From: Caulobacter ginsengisoli
GTDB lineage: Bacteria; Pseudomonadota; Alphaproteobacteria; Caulobacterales; Caulobacteraceae
Reading direction: 5' to 3'
DNA length: 62,318 nt
Assembly: GCF_030814835.1 (NCBI RefSeq)
Contig: NZ_JAUSVS010000016.1
Location: 1 to 62,318 of the forward strand
Made by a program: the position numbers and the translations under genes. The notes below the pieces were generated by a model. It did no database searches. It was given only the letters and a program-made list of their open reading frames with translations, and was not told the origin of the DNA. Below, one piece after another: positions 26,853-35,985 of the stretch. Within the stretch, counting starts at the first letter, position 1. Each line of letters opens with the position of its first letter.

Positions 26853-28358
26853 TCAGGCGATCTTGATCCAGACCGTCTTGATCTGGGTGTAGTGCTCCAG
26901 GGACTCGTGGCCGAGGCTGCGGCCATAGCCGGACTGCTTGACCCCGCCGTAGGGGATGGCCGGATTGACCCGCTGGTAGGTGTTGATCCAGACCGTGCCG
27001 GCCCGAATGGCGCGGCTGGCCCGGTGGGCGCGCGACAGGTCGCGGGTCCAAACCCCGGCGGCCAGGCCGAACTCGGTGTCGTTGGCGATGGCCAGGGCCT
27101 CTTCCTCGGTGTCGAAGGGGATGACCGACATCACCGGACCGAAGATCTCCTCGCGGGCGATGGTCATGCGGTTGTCGACCCCGGTGAAGATGGTCGGCTT
27201 GTGGAAATAGCCCGTGCTGCCGTGCTGCTCGCCGCCCAGAGCCACCTGCGCGCCCTGCGCCTTGCCCAGCGCCACGTAGCGGTTCACCCGGTCCAACTGC
27301 TCCTGCGAGATCAGCGGGCCCATCTGGGTGTCGGGCCTAAAACCCGAGCCGATCTTGATGTTGCGCGAGCGGGCGACCATCTCGGCGACCAGCTCGTCAT
27401 GGATGCCGCGCTGGATCAGCACCCGGGTGCCGGCCGTGCAGACCTGGCCCGAATGGCCCCAGGCGGCGCCGGCGACGGCGGTGGCGGCGGCGTCCAGGTC
27501 GGCGTCGTCGAAGACGATCTGCGGGCTCTTGCCGCCCAGCTCCATGCTCAGGCGCTTGAGGGTCGGGGCGGCGGCGGCCTGGATGCGGCGGCCGGTCTCG
27601 CCCGAGCCGGTGAAGCTGATGGCGTCGACCAGCGGGTGCTCGACCAGGGCGGCGCCGACGACCTCACCCCGGCCCTGGACGACATTGACCACGCCGGGCG
27701 GTATGCCGGCTTCCAGGCAGAGCTTGGCCACCACGAGGGCGGTCAGCGGGGTCTGCTCGGCGGGTTTGAGCACCACGCTGTTGCCGCAGGCCAGGGCCGG
27801 GACGATGGCGCAGGGCGCGGCCGAGGGTCCGTTCCAGGGCGAGATCACCGCGCAGACCCCGACCGGCTCGCGCACCTCCTGCACCACCACGTCGGGCGGC
27901 GAGGCGGGCATGCGGCCCTGCAGCTTGGTGGGCCAGCCGGCGTAGTAGTCGACCGTGTCGATGCCGAACTGGACGATGAATTCCGAATAGGCCCGGACCA
28001 CCCCGCCATCGATGACGTCCAGGTCCATGAGCAGGGGACGGCTCTGCTGCAGCAGGACCGACAGGCGGTGCAGCCGGCGCTCCTTCTCCTGGGCGTCCAG
28101 GTTGCGCCAGCGGCCGTCGTCGAAGGCCTGGCGGGCCGAGCGCACCGCCCGGTCGACATCCTCGGCTCCGCCGGACGCGCAACGGGCGAACTCCAGGCCC
28201 GTGGCGGGGTCGAAGATGGCCATGGTCTCGCCCGAGGCCGAGGCGACGATCTCGCCCTCGATCAGATGACCGAACTCGCTCTGGCTGAGGAAACTCGCCG
28301 CGGCGCCCGACAGGGGCCAGTCGTCGACGGTCTTCAGGAAGGCGCGGGTGGCTCGCAT
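26853..28358 (-). CDS. Aldehyde dehydrogenase family protein
   Basis: 501-aa ALDH. It shows ISPWNGPS, KPAEQTPLTAL, FTGSGETG, ELGGKSPQIVFDDAD (general base Glu) and the nucleophile Cys307 in HSGQVCTAG. The C-terminal PYGGVKQSGYGRSLG is typical. It heads a minus-strand operon with the SnoaL-like protein, TonB receptor and Rieske oxygenase, so it probably oxidises an aldehyde formed in that pathway. The start at 28358 is used; the upstream frame to 28487 has no ribosome site. The divergent TetR regulator is a likely controller. Confidence 0.92.
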   Translation of the reverse strand: MRATRAFLKTVDDWPLSGAAASFLSQSEFGHLIEGEIVASASGETMAIFDPATGLEFARCASGGAEDVDRAVRSARQAFDDGRWRNLDAQEKERRLHRLSVLLQQSRPLLMDLDVIDGGVVRAYSEFIVQFGIDTVDYYAGWPTKLQGRMPASPPDVVVQEVREPVGVCAVISPWNGPSAAPCAIVPALACGNSVVLKPAEQTPLTALVVAKLCLEAGIPPGVVNVVQGRGEVVGAALVEHPLVDAISFTGSGETGRRIQAAAAPTLKRLSMELGGKSPQIVFDDADLDAAATAVAGAAWGHSGQVCTAGTRVLIQRGIHDELVAEMVARSRNIKIGSGFRPDTQMGPLISQEQLDRVNRYVALGKAQGAQVALGGEQHGSTGYFHKPTIFTGVDNRMTIAREEIFGPVMSVIPFDTEEEALAIANDTEFGLAAGVWTRDLSRAHRASRAIRAGTVWINTYQRVNPAIPYGGVKQSGYGRSLGHESLEHYTQIKTVWIKIA

Positions 28359-28542
28359 GGGGTCTGGTCTCGAAGCAATCGGGCGCAGGTCCCCGGCGCG
28401 CGGGACAAGGTCTCCGCGCCGGGAAGTCCGGCCGTGGATGGGTGGGGACGCGTAACAAAGCCGCATCGGCCGAGGCCGAATGGGCAAACCTGAACTAACT
28501 GGAGGGGGGGCCCATTTTTTGACGTTCTCCCTGGATCGTTTA

Positions 28543-28580
28543 TTGTTATGTTACGAGCGTTATATAACAACCGTTATGTG
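28543..28580. promoter_or_regulatory. Triple GTTAT repeat, candidate TetR operator
   Basis: GTTATGTTAC (28545), GTTATATAAC (28559) and GTTATGTG (28573) start exactly 14 bp apart. The middle copy is a perfect 10-bp palindrome. In addition TTGTTAT (28543-28549) and ATAACAA (28564-28570) form an inverted repeat. The site is AT-rich and directly before the TetR start, in the 231-bp promoter gap shared with the aldehyde dehydrogenase operon. It is a good candidate for autoregulation. Confidence 0.68.
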
Positions 28581-28589
28581 AAGGCGTCA

Positions 28590-29225
28590 ATGCCAATTCC
28601 TGCCGATCATCATGCTAGACGAGCCCAGGTTGTCGCCGTGGCTCTGCGACTTATTGCGCGAGCGGGATTGGACGCTGTGACGGTGCGGGACGTGGCGGCG
28701 GAGGCCGGCTTCAGCACGGCCATCGTTTCCCATTATTTCCACAATAAGAAGGAGTTGCTGCACCTCACCTACCTGGCGACGATCGAGCGTTCGACCCAGC
28801 GGTGGGAGGCGACCCTGACCAGCAGCGGCGGCGACCTGCGCGCCTATCTGGCCGGGATCATGCCGCTGGACGAGGAGCGGCTGGAGGAGTGGAAGATCTG
28901 GCTGGCCTTCTGGGCCAAGGCCGCCACCGACGAATCGATCGCCGTGGTGCAGCGCGATTGCGTGCTGCTGGCGCGCAGCCGCATCCTCGACCTGCTCAAC
29001 GACCACTACGAAAAGGGCGCCATCCGCCCGGAGATCGACCGGCCCCACGCGGCCCGCCACCTGCTGGCTCTGATCACCGGCATGGCCGTCCAGGTGATGT
29101 TCGACGCCGAGGACTGGCCCAACAGCCGCCAGCACGAGCTGGTCGATACGGCCCTGCGGGTGCTCTATCGCCCCAGCCGCATGCCGCCCTCGCTGCGCAC
29201 GGACGACCAGTCGGCGGTGGCCTAG
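28590..29225 (+). CDS. TetR/AcrR-family transcriptional regulator
   Basis: 211 aa. The N-terminal HTH (about residues 10-55) reads TVRDVAAEAGFSTAIVSHYFHNKKELLHLTY, close to BetI-like members. The ligand-binding C-terminus is helical. The ATG at 28590 is chosen over the in-frame ATG at 28548 because the latter lies inside the GTTAT repeat array and only the former has an AAGG ribosome site nearby. It is divergent from the aldehyde dehydrogenase/Rieske/TonB operon, which it probably represses. Confidence 0.88.
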   Translation: MPIPADHHARRAQVVAVALRLIARAGLDAVTVRDVAAEAGFSTAIVSHYFHNKKELLHLTYLATIERSTQRWEATLTSSGGDLRAYLAGIMPLDEERLEEWKIWLAFWAKAATDESIAVVQRDCVLLARSRILDLLNDHYEKGAIRPEIDRPHAARHLLALITGMAVQVMFDAEDWPNSRQHELVDTALRVLYRPSRMPPSLRTDDQSAVA

Positions 29226-29307
29226 GGCCAATCGACATTCAGGGTCTGTGATCGGAAATGGGGCCGCCTCTAGCGGCTTCACCCGAACCTCGGCGTCTCG
29301 CGGAGGC

Positions 29308-29535
29308 GTGGGTTTTCGGGTCGCTTCGCGACAGGAAGAGAAGGCAGAAGAGAAGAGGAAGCGGCCGTGGCGGTGGCCGACGCGCCGTGTATCCTCGGCT
29401 GGCGGGGTCTTGTTGAGGCGCTTCGCGCCTCGATGGATATCAGCGGATCAACGACGACTGGCCTCGGGAAAGCGCCGTCGCTCACGCTTCTTCCCTGCCT
29501 TCTCTTCCTGTCGCGAAGCGACCCCAAAAACCCAC
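29308..29535. repeat. Large inverted-repeat element with 30-bp perfect arms
   Basis: 29318-29347 and 29495-29524 are exact complements (30 bp), and pairing continues outward and inward with a few mismatches. An inner hairpin GAGGCGC-TTC-GCGCCTC lies at about 29417-29433. It occupies most of the 372-bp gap between the convergent TetR and SDR genes (29226-29597) and could terminate both. Its size also suits a MITE-like element or structured RNA. No protein is encoded. The 17 bases 29225-29241 recur at 62020-62036. Confidence 0.75.
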
Positions 29536-29597
29536 ATCCATGCCACCCGCGGCGTTGGCGGCCGAGACCGGACCGGCTCTTCGAATCTCGATCGGCC

Positions 29598-30488
29598 CTA
29601 GCCCTCCGTCACGCCCAGGCGGTCACGCAGCAGCGCCCCGAAGGCCGCCTCGCCCGCCGCGCCCATGGCGATCCAGTCCTTGTCAGCGATGGTTTCCCGG
29701 GCCGGCACGAAGCGGTTGGCGTCCTCGCCGACCAGCAGGCGGAAGGGCGGATCGTCAGCCAGGGCCGCATCGAGCATGACCCGCGCCGCCGCGTCCGCCT
29801 CCATCGCCTGGGCCAGCATCTGCAGCTGGATGCGCCGTGTCAGGGCGAAGGTAGGGGCGTAGGGGGTCTGGGCCGGGTCGGCCCAGCGCCCGCCTCCGCT
29901 GGTGTTGGCCTGCAGGTCCGACTTCACCGCGCCCGGCTCGATGACCACGACGCGCACGCCGAAGGGGGCCATCTCCAGGGCCAGGGCCTCGCTGGCCCGC
30001 TCCAGGGCCGCCTTGGAGGCCGCATAGGCGGTAGTGCCGGCCAGCACGAAGCGGGGCATGATCGAGGAGATGTTGAGGATGCGGCCCCGGCAATGCCGGC
30101 GCATATCGCCCGCTACCGCCTGCATCATCCGCACCGAGCCCCAATAGTTGGTCTCGAAGACCAGGCGGTGATGGTCCTCGGGCAGCAGTTCGAGGGGCGC
30201 GTTGGCCGAGACGCCGGCATTGTTGACCAGCAGTTCGGGCGGGCCCTCCCGGGCGGTGATATCGGCCATCGCCCTCTGGATGGAGTCCGGATCGGTGACA
30301 TCCAGCCGCACGGCCCGGATCGCATGCCCCTCCCCGGCCGCTTCCCCGATCAGGGCGGCCGCTTTGGCCGGATCGCGGACCCCGGCGATCACGGCATGGC
30401 CGCGGCGGGCCAGCTCCAGGGCCAGGGCCTTGCCGATGCCGGAATTGGCGCCGGTGACCAGGGCGCTTCGCCCCTCAAGCCGGCGCAT
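29598..30488 (-). CDS. SDR-family oxidoreductase
   Basis: 296 aa. It has TGANSGIGKAL near the N-terminus, VDVTDPD-type strand (LDVTDPDS), NNAG, the catalytic Ser in ISSI and YAASK (YxxxK). It is the last gene of the eleven-gene acyl-CoA operon and its start overlaps the amidohydrolase gene by 14 bp. It probably oxidises or reduces a hydroxyl/keto group in the pathway. The basic residue in AGVRDP suggests NADP(H). Confidence 0.9.
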   Translation of the reverse strand: MRRLEGRSALVTGANSGIGKALALELARRGHAVIAGVRDPAKAAALIGEAAGEGHAIRAVRLDVTDPDSIQRAMADITAREGPPELLVNNAGVSANAPLELLPEDHHRLVFETNYWGSVRMMQAVAGDMRRHCRGRILNISSIMPRFVLAGTTAYAASKAALERASEALALEMAPFGVRVVVIEPGAVKSDLQANTSGGGRWADPAQTPYAPTFALTRRIQLQMLAQAMEADAAARVMLDAALADDPPFRLLVGEDANRFVPARETIADKDWIAMGAAGEAAFGALLRDRLGVTEG

Positions 30489-31887
30489 GGGCGCGGGTCT
30501 TTGTCAGTTGGAACACCACATGTCCTCCGATGATCGTCGCCCCCACCGGATGGCGGGCGAACAGGGCCCGCTCGGCCGGGGCGGTCATCAGGCAGAGATC
30601 GGCGAGCGCCCCGACCGCCACCCGTCTCGGCGGGCCGCCGGGATCGTCCCGCGCGCCCAGGAACAGGTCCAGGGCCTGGGCCGGCGACAGCCGCTCCTCC
30701 CCGCCCAGCAGACGGCAGGTCGGCGTCAGCCGCCAGGCCGCCGCCCGGATCGCGGCCCAGGGATCGGCCGAGGCGTAAGGGGCGTCGGAACTGCCCGCCA
30801 CCCGAACGCCGGCCCGCAGCAGGCTGGCGCAGCGGTAGAGGTCGGGCTGGTCGACCGGATCGACATCGGCCAAGTAGCGGTCGCCGCGCTCGCCGACGAA
30901 GGCCGGCTGGGTGACCACGGTCAGGCCCAGCCGCGCCAGGGTTGGAATGGCGTCCTCAGGGATGATCCCGCCATGCTCGAGACGGTCGCCGGGCCTCGCC
31001 CCGAAGGTCTCGAACGCCGCCAGGATGAAGGCCAGCTCCACAGCGGTGACGCAGTGGACGGCGATGCGGCGGCCCCGGGCCCGCGCCTCGGCGAACCGGG
31101 CGCCCAGTTCGTCGAAGTCCGGCAGGCTGTGCTCGTCGAGCAGCAGCTTGACCGGACCCAGGGCAAAGGCCCCGTCATCGGGTTCCTCCAGCGGGCCGGC
31201 GCTCATCAGGGTCAGCCGCTGCGGCAGGGCCCCGGAGCGGACCGCCTGCGCCAACAGCGCCGCCTCGGCCGGGCCGGTCGCAGCGCTGGCGTCGGTGACG
31301 CCGGTGACGCCCCAGGCCGCCAGCTGGGCGCCGATCCCGGCCAGGGACGGCGGGCTGTCGGCCAGCCGGCCGCGCAGCCAGGCGTCGCCGCGCCAGATCC
31401 GGCCGGTCGCGCGGCCGGTTTCGTCCAGCTCCACGCAGGGCGGCAATGGCCCCTTCAGCACCAGGGCCAGGGCCGCCGAGTTGAGCACCCAGAGGCTGCC
31501 GGTCGAATACTGGACCCGCACCGGCCGGTGGGAAACCCAGCGGTCCAGGCGCTCGCGGTCGAGCGGCCCGCACAGGCTGTCGTGATAGCCGACCGCGCGG
31601 ACCCAGCCCTCGCCCGGGGCGGCGGCCAGGGCTCTGGCCAGCACCGGCTCGCGGCCCGCCAGCCTGTCCAGGCGGACCGAGCGCTGCATGGCCGCCCAGG
31701 CCAGCAGGTGCAGGTGGTGGTCGATGAGCCCCGGAACCAGCCAACCGCCGGCGCCGTCCAGTACGGGCTCGCGGCCCCCGAGGGCCTCGCCGATCTCGAC
31801 GATCCGCCCGCGCCGGATGCGCACGTCGCGGCCGGCCTGGCCCTCGACCCTAACATCGCGGATGAGCAGATCGCCGGGCGCCCTCAT
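30475..31887 (-). CDS. YtcJ-like amidohydrolase (amidohydrolase 3 family)
   Basis: 470-aa metal-dependent TIM-barrel hydrolase. It shows GLIDHHLHLL (HxH metal site), VHCVTA, LEHGG (metal His) and GSSDAPYASADPWAAIRAA (metal Asp). The N-terminal beta-sandwich (LLIRDVRVEG...) and C-terminal closing strand are present. It hydrolyses a C-N or similar bond, or a ring; the substrate is unknown. It overlaps the CoA-transferase upstream by 4 bp and the SDR downstream by 14 bp, so it is translated as part of the operon. Confidence 0.88.
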   Translation of the reverse strand: MRAPGDLLIRDVRVEGQAGRDVRIRRGRIVEIGEALGGREPVLDGAGGWLVPGLIDHHLHLLAWAAMQRSVRLDRLAGREPVLARALAAAPGEGWVRAVGYHDSLCGPLDRERLDRWVSHRPVRVQYSTGSLWVLNSAALALVLKGPLPPCVELDETGRATGRIWRGDAWLRGRLADSPPSLAGIGAQLAAWGVTGVTDASAATGPAEAALLAQAVRSGALPQRLTLMSAGPLEEPDDGAFALGPVKLLLDEHSLPDFDELGARFAEARARGRRIAVHCVTAVELAFILAAFETFGARPGDRLEHGGIIPEDAIPTLARLGLTVVTQPAFVGERGDRYLADVDPVDQPDLYRCASLLRAGVRVAGSSDAPYASADPWAAIRAAAWRLTPTCRLLGGEERLSPAQALDLFLGARDDPGGPPRRVAVGALADLCLMTAPAERALFARHPVGATIIGGHVVFQLTKTRAHAPA

Positions 31888-33170
31888 CTCAGCCGCTCCA
31901 GCACCTCGGCAGTGTCGGCGCCGAATGCCGCCGCCGCGCCGCGCCAGGGCCGGGCGCGCGGCTCGGCCACGGCTGCCACGCGGCCGTCGCAGGCCACCTG
32001 CCAGCCGTCCTCGCCGCCGAACACCAGGCCGTCCGAAGTGGCGGCGAACGAGGCGGCAAAGCCCGCCGCACCGCCGAGGCTGGCGTCGACCAGGAAGCCG
32101 CCGCCCTGCCCCATGGCCCGCAAGGCCCCGCCGGCCGCGGCCAGGCCGGTCAGCGGATCGGCCAGGGCGTCGCCGGCGAACAGCGGCCGCCCGGCGCCAT
32201 CGAAGGCGACCAGCCCGGCGCCGGCCGCCACATCGTCGCCAAAGCCCACGGCGTTGCCGGCCTGGCCCATCCAGCCCTGGGCGGTGATCGCCACCCAGAC
32301 CAGGCCCGGATTGCCGGCGAAGATCGCCTCGGGCTCCAGGCCCAGCTGGGCGAAGGCCCGGGGCCTGGCGCTGGTGATCACCACATCGGCCCGGTGCAGC
32401 ATGGCCCGCAGCCGGACCAGATCGCCGGGGTCGCGGAAATCGAGCGCCACCGAGGCCTTGCCGGCCTGCAGCCGGTCGAAGAATTCGGGCGCGGCCTGCC
32501 GCACCGGATCCGGCCGGCTGACGCTCTCGACCTTGATCACTCGGGCGCCCGCCGCCGCCAGCAACTGGCCGCACAGCGGGCCCGCCCACAGGGCCGACAG
32601 GTCGATGACCAGCGGCGCCATGCTCGTCCGTCGTCGATCGGCGCCGGCCGCCATGCGATGCAGCCTGACCGGCTCGCGCGATCTGTTTCCCCGCCCGACC
32701 GCCGCCACGGCCAGGTCCAGCCCGCGTCCCTCGGCGACCAGGTCATCGAGGAACCGGCCGCGCGCGCCACGGGCCACGGCGATCCAGGGGTCTTCGTCCA
32801 GCCCGCCGCCCAGCCAGGCCGGGACCGACAGCCGGTCGCTGTCGCGGGGCAGGTTCACGGCCAGCCAGCCGTCGCGGGCCTCGACCAGCCGGGCGGCGCC
32901 GCCGCAGCTTGTGCGGCCCTGCCGGGTCAGGCCGGTCAGGGCGGCGCGCTCGGTGAGCAGACGGGGATCGACGGTCATCGGCCGGCCCAGCCGCGCCGCG
33001 CCGGTCTCGATCTCGGCGATCAGCGTATCCACGGCCGCCATCAGGTCGAAGCCCAGCGGCCGGGGCGGGCCATCGGCGGGACCGGTCAGGGCCATCAGCC
33101 CCGACAGCGCCCAGCGGATCGGCGCGGGATCGGCGGCGGCGAAGGTCGCCTTGCGGGCCAGGCGGCTCAT
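31884..33170 (-). CDS. Class III CoA-transferase with unusual domain order
   Basis: 428-aa CaiB/BaiF-family protein. In ordinary members the Rossmann motif comes first. Here the segment VIDLSALWAGPLCGQLLAAAGARVIKVES begins only near residue 187, while the small-domain-like DGWLAVNLPRDSDRLSVPAWLG lies in the N-terminal half (about 100-125). The catalytic-Asp motif is kept as FLVDASLGGA at about 350. This looks like a permuted or N-extended form. It probably activates an acid or swaps CoA. Its start and stop each overlap a neighbour by 4 bp. Confidence 0.83.
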   Translation of the reverse strand: MSRLARKATFAAADPAPIRWALSGLMALTGPADGPPRPLGFDLMAAVDTLIAEIETGAARLGRPMTVDPRLLTERAALTGLTRQGRTSCGGAARLVEARDGWLAVNLPRDSDRLSVPAWLGGGLDEDPWIAVARGARGRFLDDLVAEGRGLDLAVAAVGRGNRSREPVRLHRMAAGADRRRTSMAPLVIDLSALWAGPLCGQLLAAAGARVIKVESVSRPDPVRQAAPEFFDRLQAGKASVALDFRDPGDLVRLRAMLHRADVVITSARPRAFAQLGLEPEAIFAGNPGLVWVAITAQGWMGQAGNAVGFGDDVAAGAGLVAFDGAGRPLFAGDALADPLTGLAAAGGALRAMGQGGGFLVDASLGGAAGFAASFAATSDGLVFGGEDGWQVACDGRVAAVAEPRARPWRGAAAAFGADTAEVLERLR

Positions 33171-34159
33171 GGCGCCGGCTCCACGGCGTCGATCAGGCCC
33201 CAGGCCAGGGCGGTGGGGGTATCCAGCGGCTCGCCCAGCAGGCCCATCCAGGCGGTGCGCCGCCGGCCGATGCGGCGCGGCAGGGTCACCGTGCCGCCGG
33301 CCCCCGGGATCAGGCCCATCGACACCTCCGGCAGCAGGAACCAGGCGCCCGGCGCGGCGACCAGCCGTCCGGCGGCGGCGCTCATCTCGATGCCGGCGCC
33401 GATACAGCCGCCCTGGACCCGGGCGGTGATGCGGCCCGCCTGGCGGCCGATCAGCCGGGCCGGCGAGCGCAGGATGCGGGTGAAATGGGCGGCGGCCAGG
33501 TCGCCGGCCGAGCCGAATTCGTCCAGGTCGCCGCCGGCGCAGAAGTCCGGCCCCTGCCCCTGGAGCAGGACCGCGGTCGCCGGATCGGCGTCGGTCGCCC
33601 GCAGAGCCTCGACCAGTTCGTCCCGCAGCCGCGCATCGACCGCGTTGCGCCGCTCCGGCCGGGTCAGGGTGATGGTCCAGGCCTCGCCCTCGCGGGCGAG
33701 GGCCACGCGCGGCGACGGCTCAGTCGCGGCCGGCCGCGCTGGCGTCGCCTGCCGCCAGGCGCGGAACTCTTCGCCGCCCAGCAAGGTCGAATACAGGGCC
33801 GACTCCAGGATCAGGGCGTCGTCGAAACCGAGGCTCCGGCCCAGGCGCAGCGCCTGGACCAGGGCCGTCGCGGCCATCGGCCTGTGCGACACCGCCGCCG
33901 CCAGCCTGGTCAGGGCCGCGTCCAGCTGGTCCGCCGCCAGCGAAACCCAGGGCCTGGGCGCGTCGGCCGCCGTGGTCAGCAGCAGGTCACAAACGCCGGT
34001 ATCGGCTGGCAATCTTCCGGCCCGGTCGACCCCGACCAGGATGCCGGCCGGCTGCGGGTCCGGCCCGTCCAGCTCGACGATCCGCAGGGGCGACCCGAAC
34101 ATCGGCGCGAGCCGCTCGACCTCGTCCTCCACCCGCGCCAGGTCGAAGGTCAGGTCCAT
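33167..34159 (-). CDS. Enoyl-CoA hydratase/isomerase with N-terminal extension
   Basis: 330 aa. The crotonase domain fills about residues 150-330: GPDFCAGGDLDEFG, GGCIGAGIEMSAAAGRLVAA and LPEVSMGLIPGAGGTVTL. Both catalytic glutamates (in GIEMS and LPEVS) are present, so hydratase activity is plausible. Residues 1-145 form an extra region without a recognised family; it ends in ALRLGRSLGFDDALILESALYS, which may be a crotonase-derived remnant. It is coupled to the permuted CoA-transferase gene by a 4-bp overlap. Confidence 0.85.
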   Translation of the reverse strand: MDLTFDLARVEDEVERLAPMFGSPLRIVELDGPDPQPAGILVGVDRAGRLPADTGVCDLLLTTAADAPRPWVSLAADQLDAALTRLAAAVSHRPMAATALVQALRLGRSLGFDDALILESALYSTLLGGEEFRAWRQATPARPAATEPSPRVALAREGEAWTITLTRPERRNAVDARLRDELVEALRATDADPATAVLLQGQGPDFCAGGDLDEFGSAGDLAAAHFTRILRSPARLIGRQAGRITARVQGGCIGAGIEMSAAAGRLVAAPGAWFLLPEVSMGLIPGAGGTVTLPRRIGRRRTAWMGLLGEPLDTPTALAWGLIDAVEPAP

Positions 34160-34163
34160 GGGC

Positions 34164-35660
34164 TCAGGCCGGAACCGGCGCGGCCAGCTCGGCGCGCAGG
34201 GCGCGGCGCAGCAGCTTGCCGGTCTCGTTGTAGGGGAGCGCGGGGCGGAAGAAGAAGGCCTGGGGCGTCTTGGTCGAGCGCAGCCGCTGGCGCACCCAGT
34301 CCGCCAGCGTCTCAGCCTCCACCGGCGGGTCGGCGACGACCACCGCCGCCACCCGCTCGCCCCACTGCTCGTCGGGCAGGCCAATCACCGCCACGTCCCG
34401 CACACTGGGGTGGGCGCGCAGCACGTCCTCGATCTCGCCGGGCGAGATGTTCTCGCCGCCCCGGACGATGACGTCATCCAGCCGCCCCTCGACGAAAAGG
34501 TAGCCCTCCTCGTCCAGCCAGCCGCTGTCGTTGGTCGGGAACCAGCCGTCGTCGCGGATCAGCTTGCGGCCCAGATACTCGCCGCTGATCTGCTCGCCCC
34601 GCACCCAGACCTCGCCCGCCGCGCCGGCCGGCATCGGCTCGCCGGAGGGGCCACGAATTTCCAGCTCCAGGCTGTGCAGCGGCCGGCCGACCGAGCCCAG
34701 CCGGCGGCGCACCGCCGGATCGTCGCTGGCGATCGCCCGGCGATGGTCGTCCGGTCCCAGCACGGCGATGGTCGAGCTGGTCTCGGTCAGGCCGTAGGCG
34801 TTGACGAAGGCCACATGCGGCAGCATGGCCAGGGCCCGCTCGATGACCGGCTGAGGCATGCGCCCGCCGCCGTACGACAGCGCCCGCAGATGCGGCAGGG
34901 TCTCGCCCCGCGCCTGCAGCAGGTCCAGGACCCGGCCCAGCATGGTCGGCACCACCATGGCGTGGGTGATCTGCTCGGCGACGGCGGCCTCGACCCAGGC
35001 CTCGGGCGTGAAGGCCGGCAGATGCACCACCCGGCGGCCGCCATAGACGCCGGTCAGCACCGCCGACACCCCGGCGATATGATAGGGCGGCACGCTGACC
35101 AGGGCGGCCTCGTCCTCATCGGCGCCCATGAACTCGACCGTGGAGATGACATAGGCGGCCAGGTGGCGGTGGCGCAGGACCGCCGCCTTGGGCTCGCCCG
35201 TGGTGCCGCTGGTGAACAGCAGGACGGCGATGTCCGGCTCCACCTCGGCCAGTTCGCCGGCTCGGTTGGCGGGATCGAGGCAGGCCGCCTCGAAATCGCT
35301 GCGGGCCAGCAGGGTCACACCCTCGACCCCGGCGACACGGGCCAGCATGTCGTCATCGACGACGGCCACCGACGGGGCGGTGCGGGCCAGCAGCCGGCGC
35401 AGCTCCTCATCGACCAGCCGGTAGTTGAGGGGGGCGAACGGCCGTCCCAGCAGGCCGGCGGCGAACACCGCCACCGGCAGGGTGGGACCGTTCAGGCCGA
35501 TGAACACCAGGCTGCCCTCGCCCAGGGCCTCCACCGTCACCGCCCCGGCCCGGGCCCGTTCAGCCAGTTCGCCATAGCTGACGCTGGCGGCGCTGGGGCC
35601 GAGGGCCGCCCGGTCCGGAAACGATCCGGCGACCATGTCGAGCAGGAGGGCGGTGTGCAT
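34164..35660 (-). CDS. AMP-dependent acyl-CoA ligase (ANL superfamily)
   Basis: 498 aa. It makes acyl-CoA from a carboxylic acid, ATP and CoA via an acyl-AMP. The core motifs are LLFTSGTTGEPKA (A3), YGLTETSS (A5), WFPTNDSGW (A7), GRLDDVIVRGGENISPGEIE (A8) and the catalytic Lys in NETGKLLRRAL (A10). The substrate pocket cannot be read by eye. Placed 4 bp from both neighbours, it is likely the entry step of the operon's pathway. Confidence 0.92.
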   Translation of the reverse strand: MHTALLLDMVAGSFPDRAALGPSAASVSYGELAERARAGAVTVEALGEGSLVFIGLNGPTLPVAVFAAGLLGRPFAPLNYRLVDEELRRLLARTAPSVAVVDDDMLARVAGVEGVTLLARSDFEAACLDPANRAGELAEVEPDIAVLLFTSGTTGEPKAAVLRHRHLAAYVISTVEFMGADEDEAALVSVPPYHIAGVSAVLTGVYGGRRVVHLPAFTPEAWVEAAVAEQITHAMVVPTMLGRVLDLLQARGETLPHLRALSYGGGRMPQPVIERALAMLPHVAFVNAYGLTETSSTIAVLGPDDHRRAIASDDPAVRRRLGSVGRPLHSLELEIRGPSGEPMPAGAAGEVWVRGEQISGEYLGRKLIRDDGWFPTNDSGWLDEEGYLFVEGRLDDVIVRGGENISPGEIEDVLRAHPSVRDVAVIGLPDEQWGERVAAVVVADPPVEAETLADWVRQRLRSTKTPQAFFFRPALPYNETGKLLRRALRAELAAPVPA

Positions 35661-35664
35661 GGGC

Positions 35665-35973
35665 CTAATCCGAGGACGGAAGCTTCTTGGCTTCCTTGAT
35701 GGTCAGAGGCCGGCCGGCCGCCGCCAGGGTGCCGGCCCCGCCCTTTGAGCACAGGGCCTCCAGGCCGGTCTCGGCGTCCAGGTAGCGCTTGCCCAATAGG
35801 CTGCCGGCCGAAAAATCCGGATCGAGGGCCAGGCCCGCCGGCCGCTCGTCCTTGATGGCGACCATGGGCTGACCGCCGCATTCCAGCGCCACAGGCGAGG
35901 ACGGCGGGCGGACGACCACCGCCTCGGTGTCGCAGACGGCGCTTTTCCAGCGCGAACCGGGGGTGAGTTGCAT
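35665..35973 (-). CDS. Hypothetical protein, 102 aa, in acyl-CoA operon
   Basis: Soluble, no signal peptide. It begins MQLTPGSRWKSAVCDTEAVV and has three cysteines (in SAVCDTE, ALECGG and EALCSKG) and a Lys-rich end (IKEAKKLPSSD). I do not recognise a family. A clear AGGAG ribosome site and 4- and 12-bp gaps to its neighbours show that it is a real operon member. A zinc-binding or partner role is only a guess. Confidence 0.75.
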   Translation of the reverse strand: MQLTPGSRWKSAVCDTEAVVVRPPSSPVALECGGQPMVAIKDERPAGLALDPDFSAGSLLGKRYLDAETGLEALCSKGGAGTLAAAGRPLTIKEAKKLPSSD

Positions 35974-35985
35974 GGGCGGTTCTCC

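Noticed and set aside
30202..33429. Very long plus-strand open frame (1075 aa) opposite the SDR, amidohydrolase and CoA-transferase genes
   Set aside because: It is an antisense shadow caused by high GC. It has low-complexity Arg/Ala/Pro/Gly content and no domain, while the minus strand carries clear enzyme motifs.
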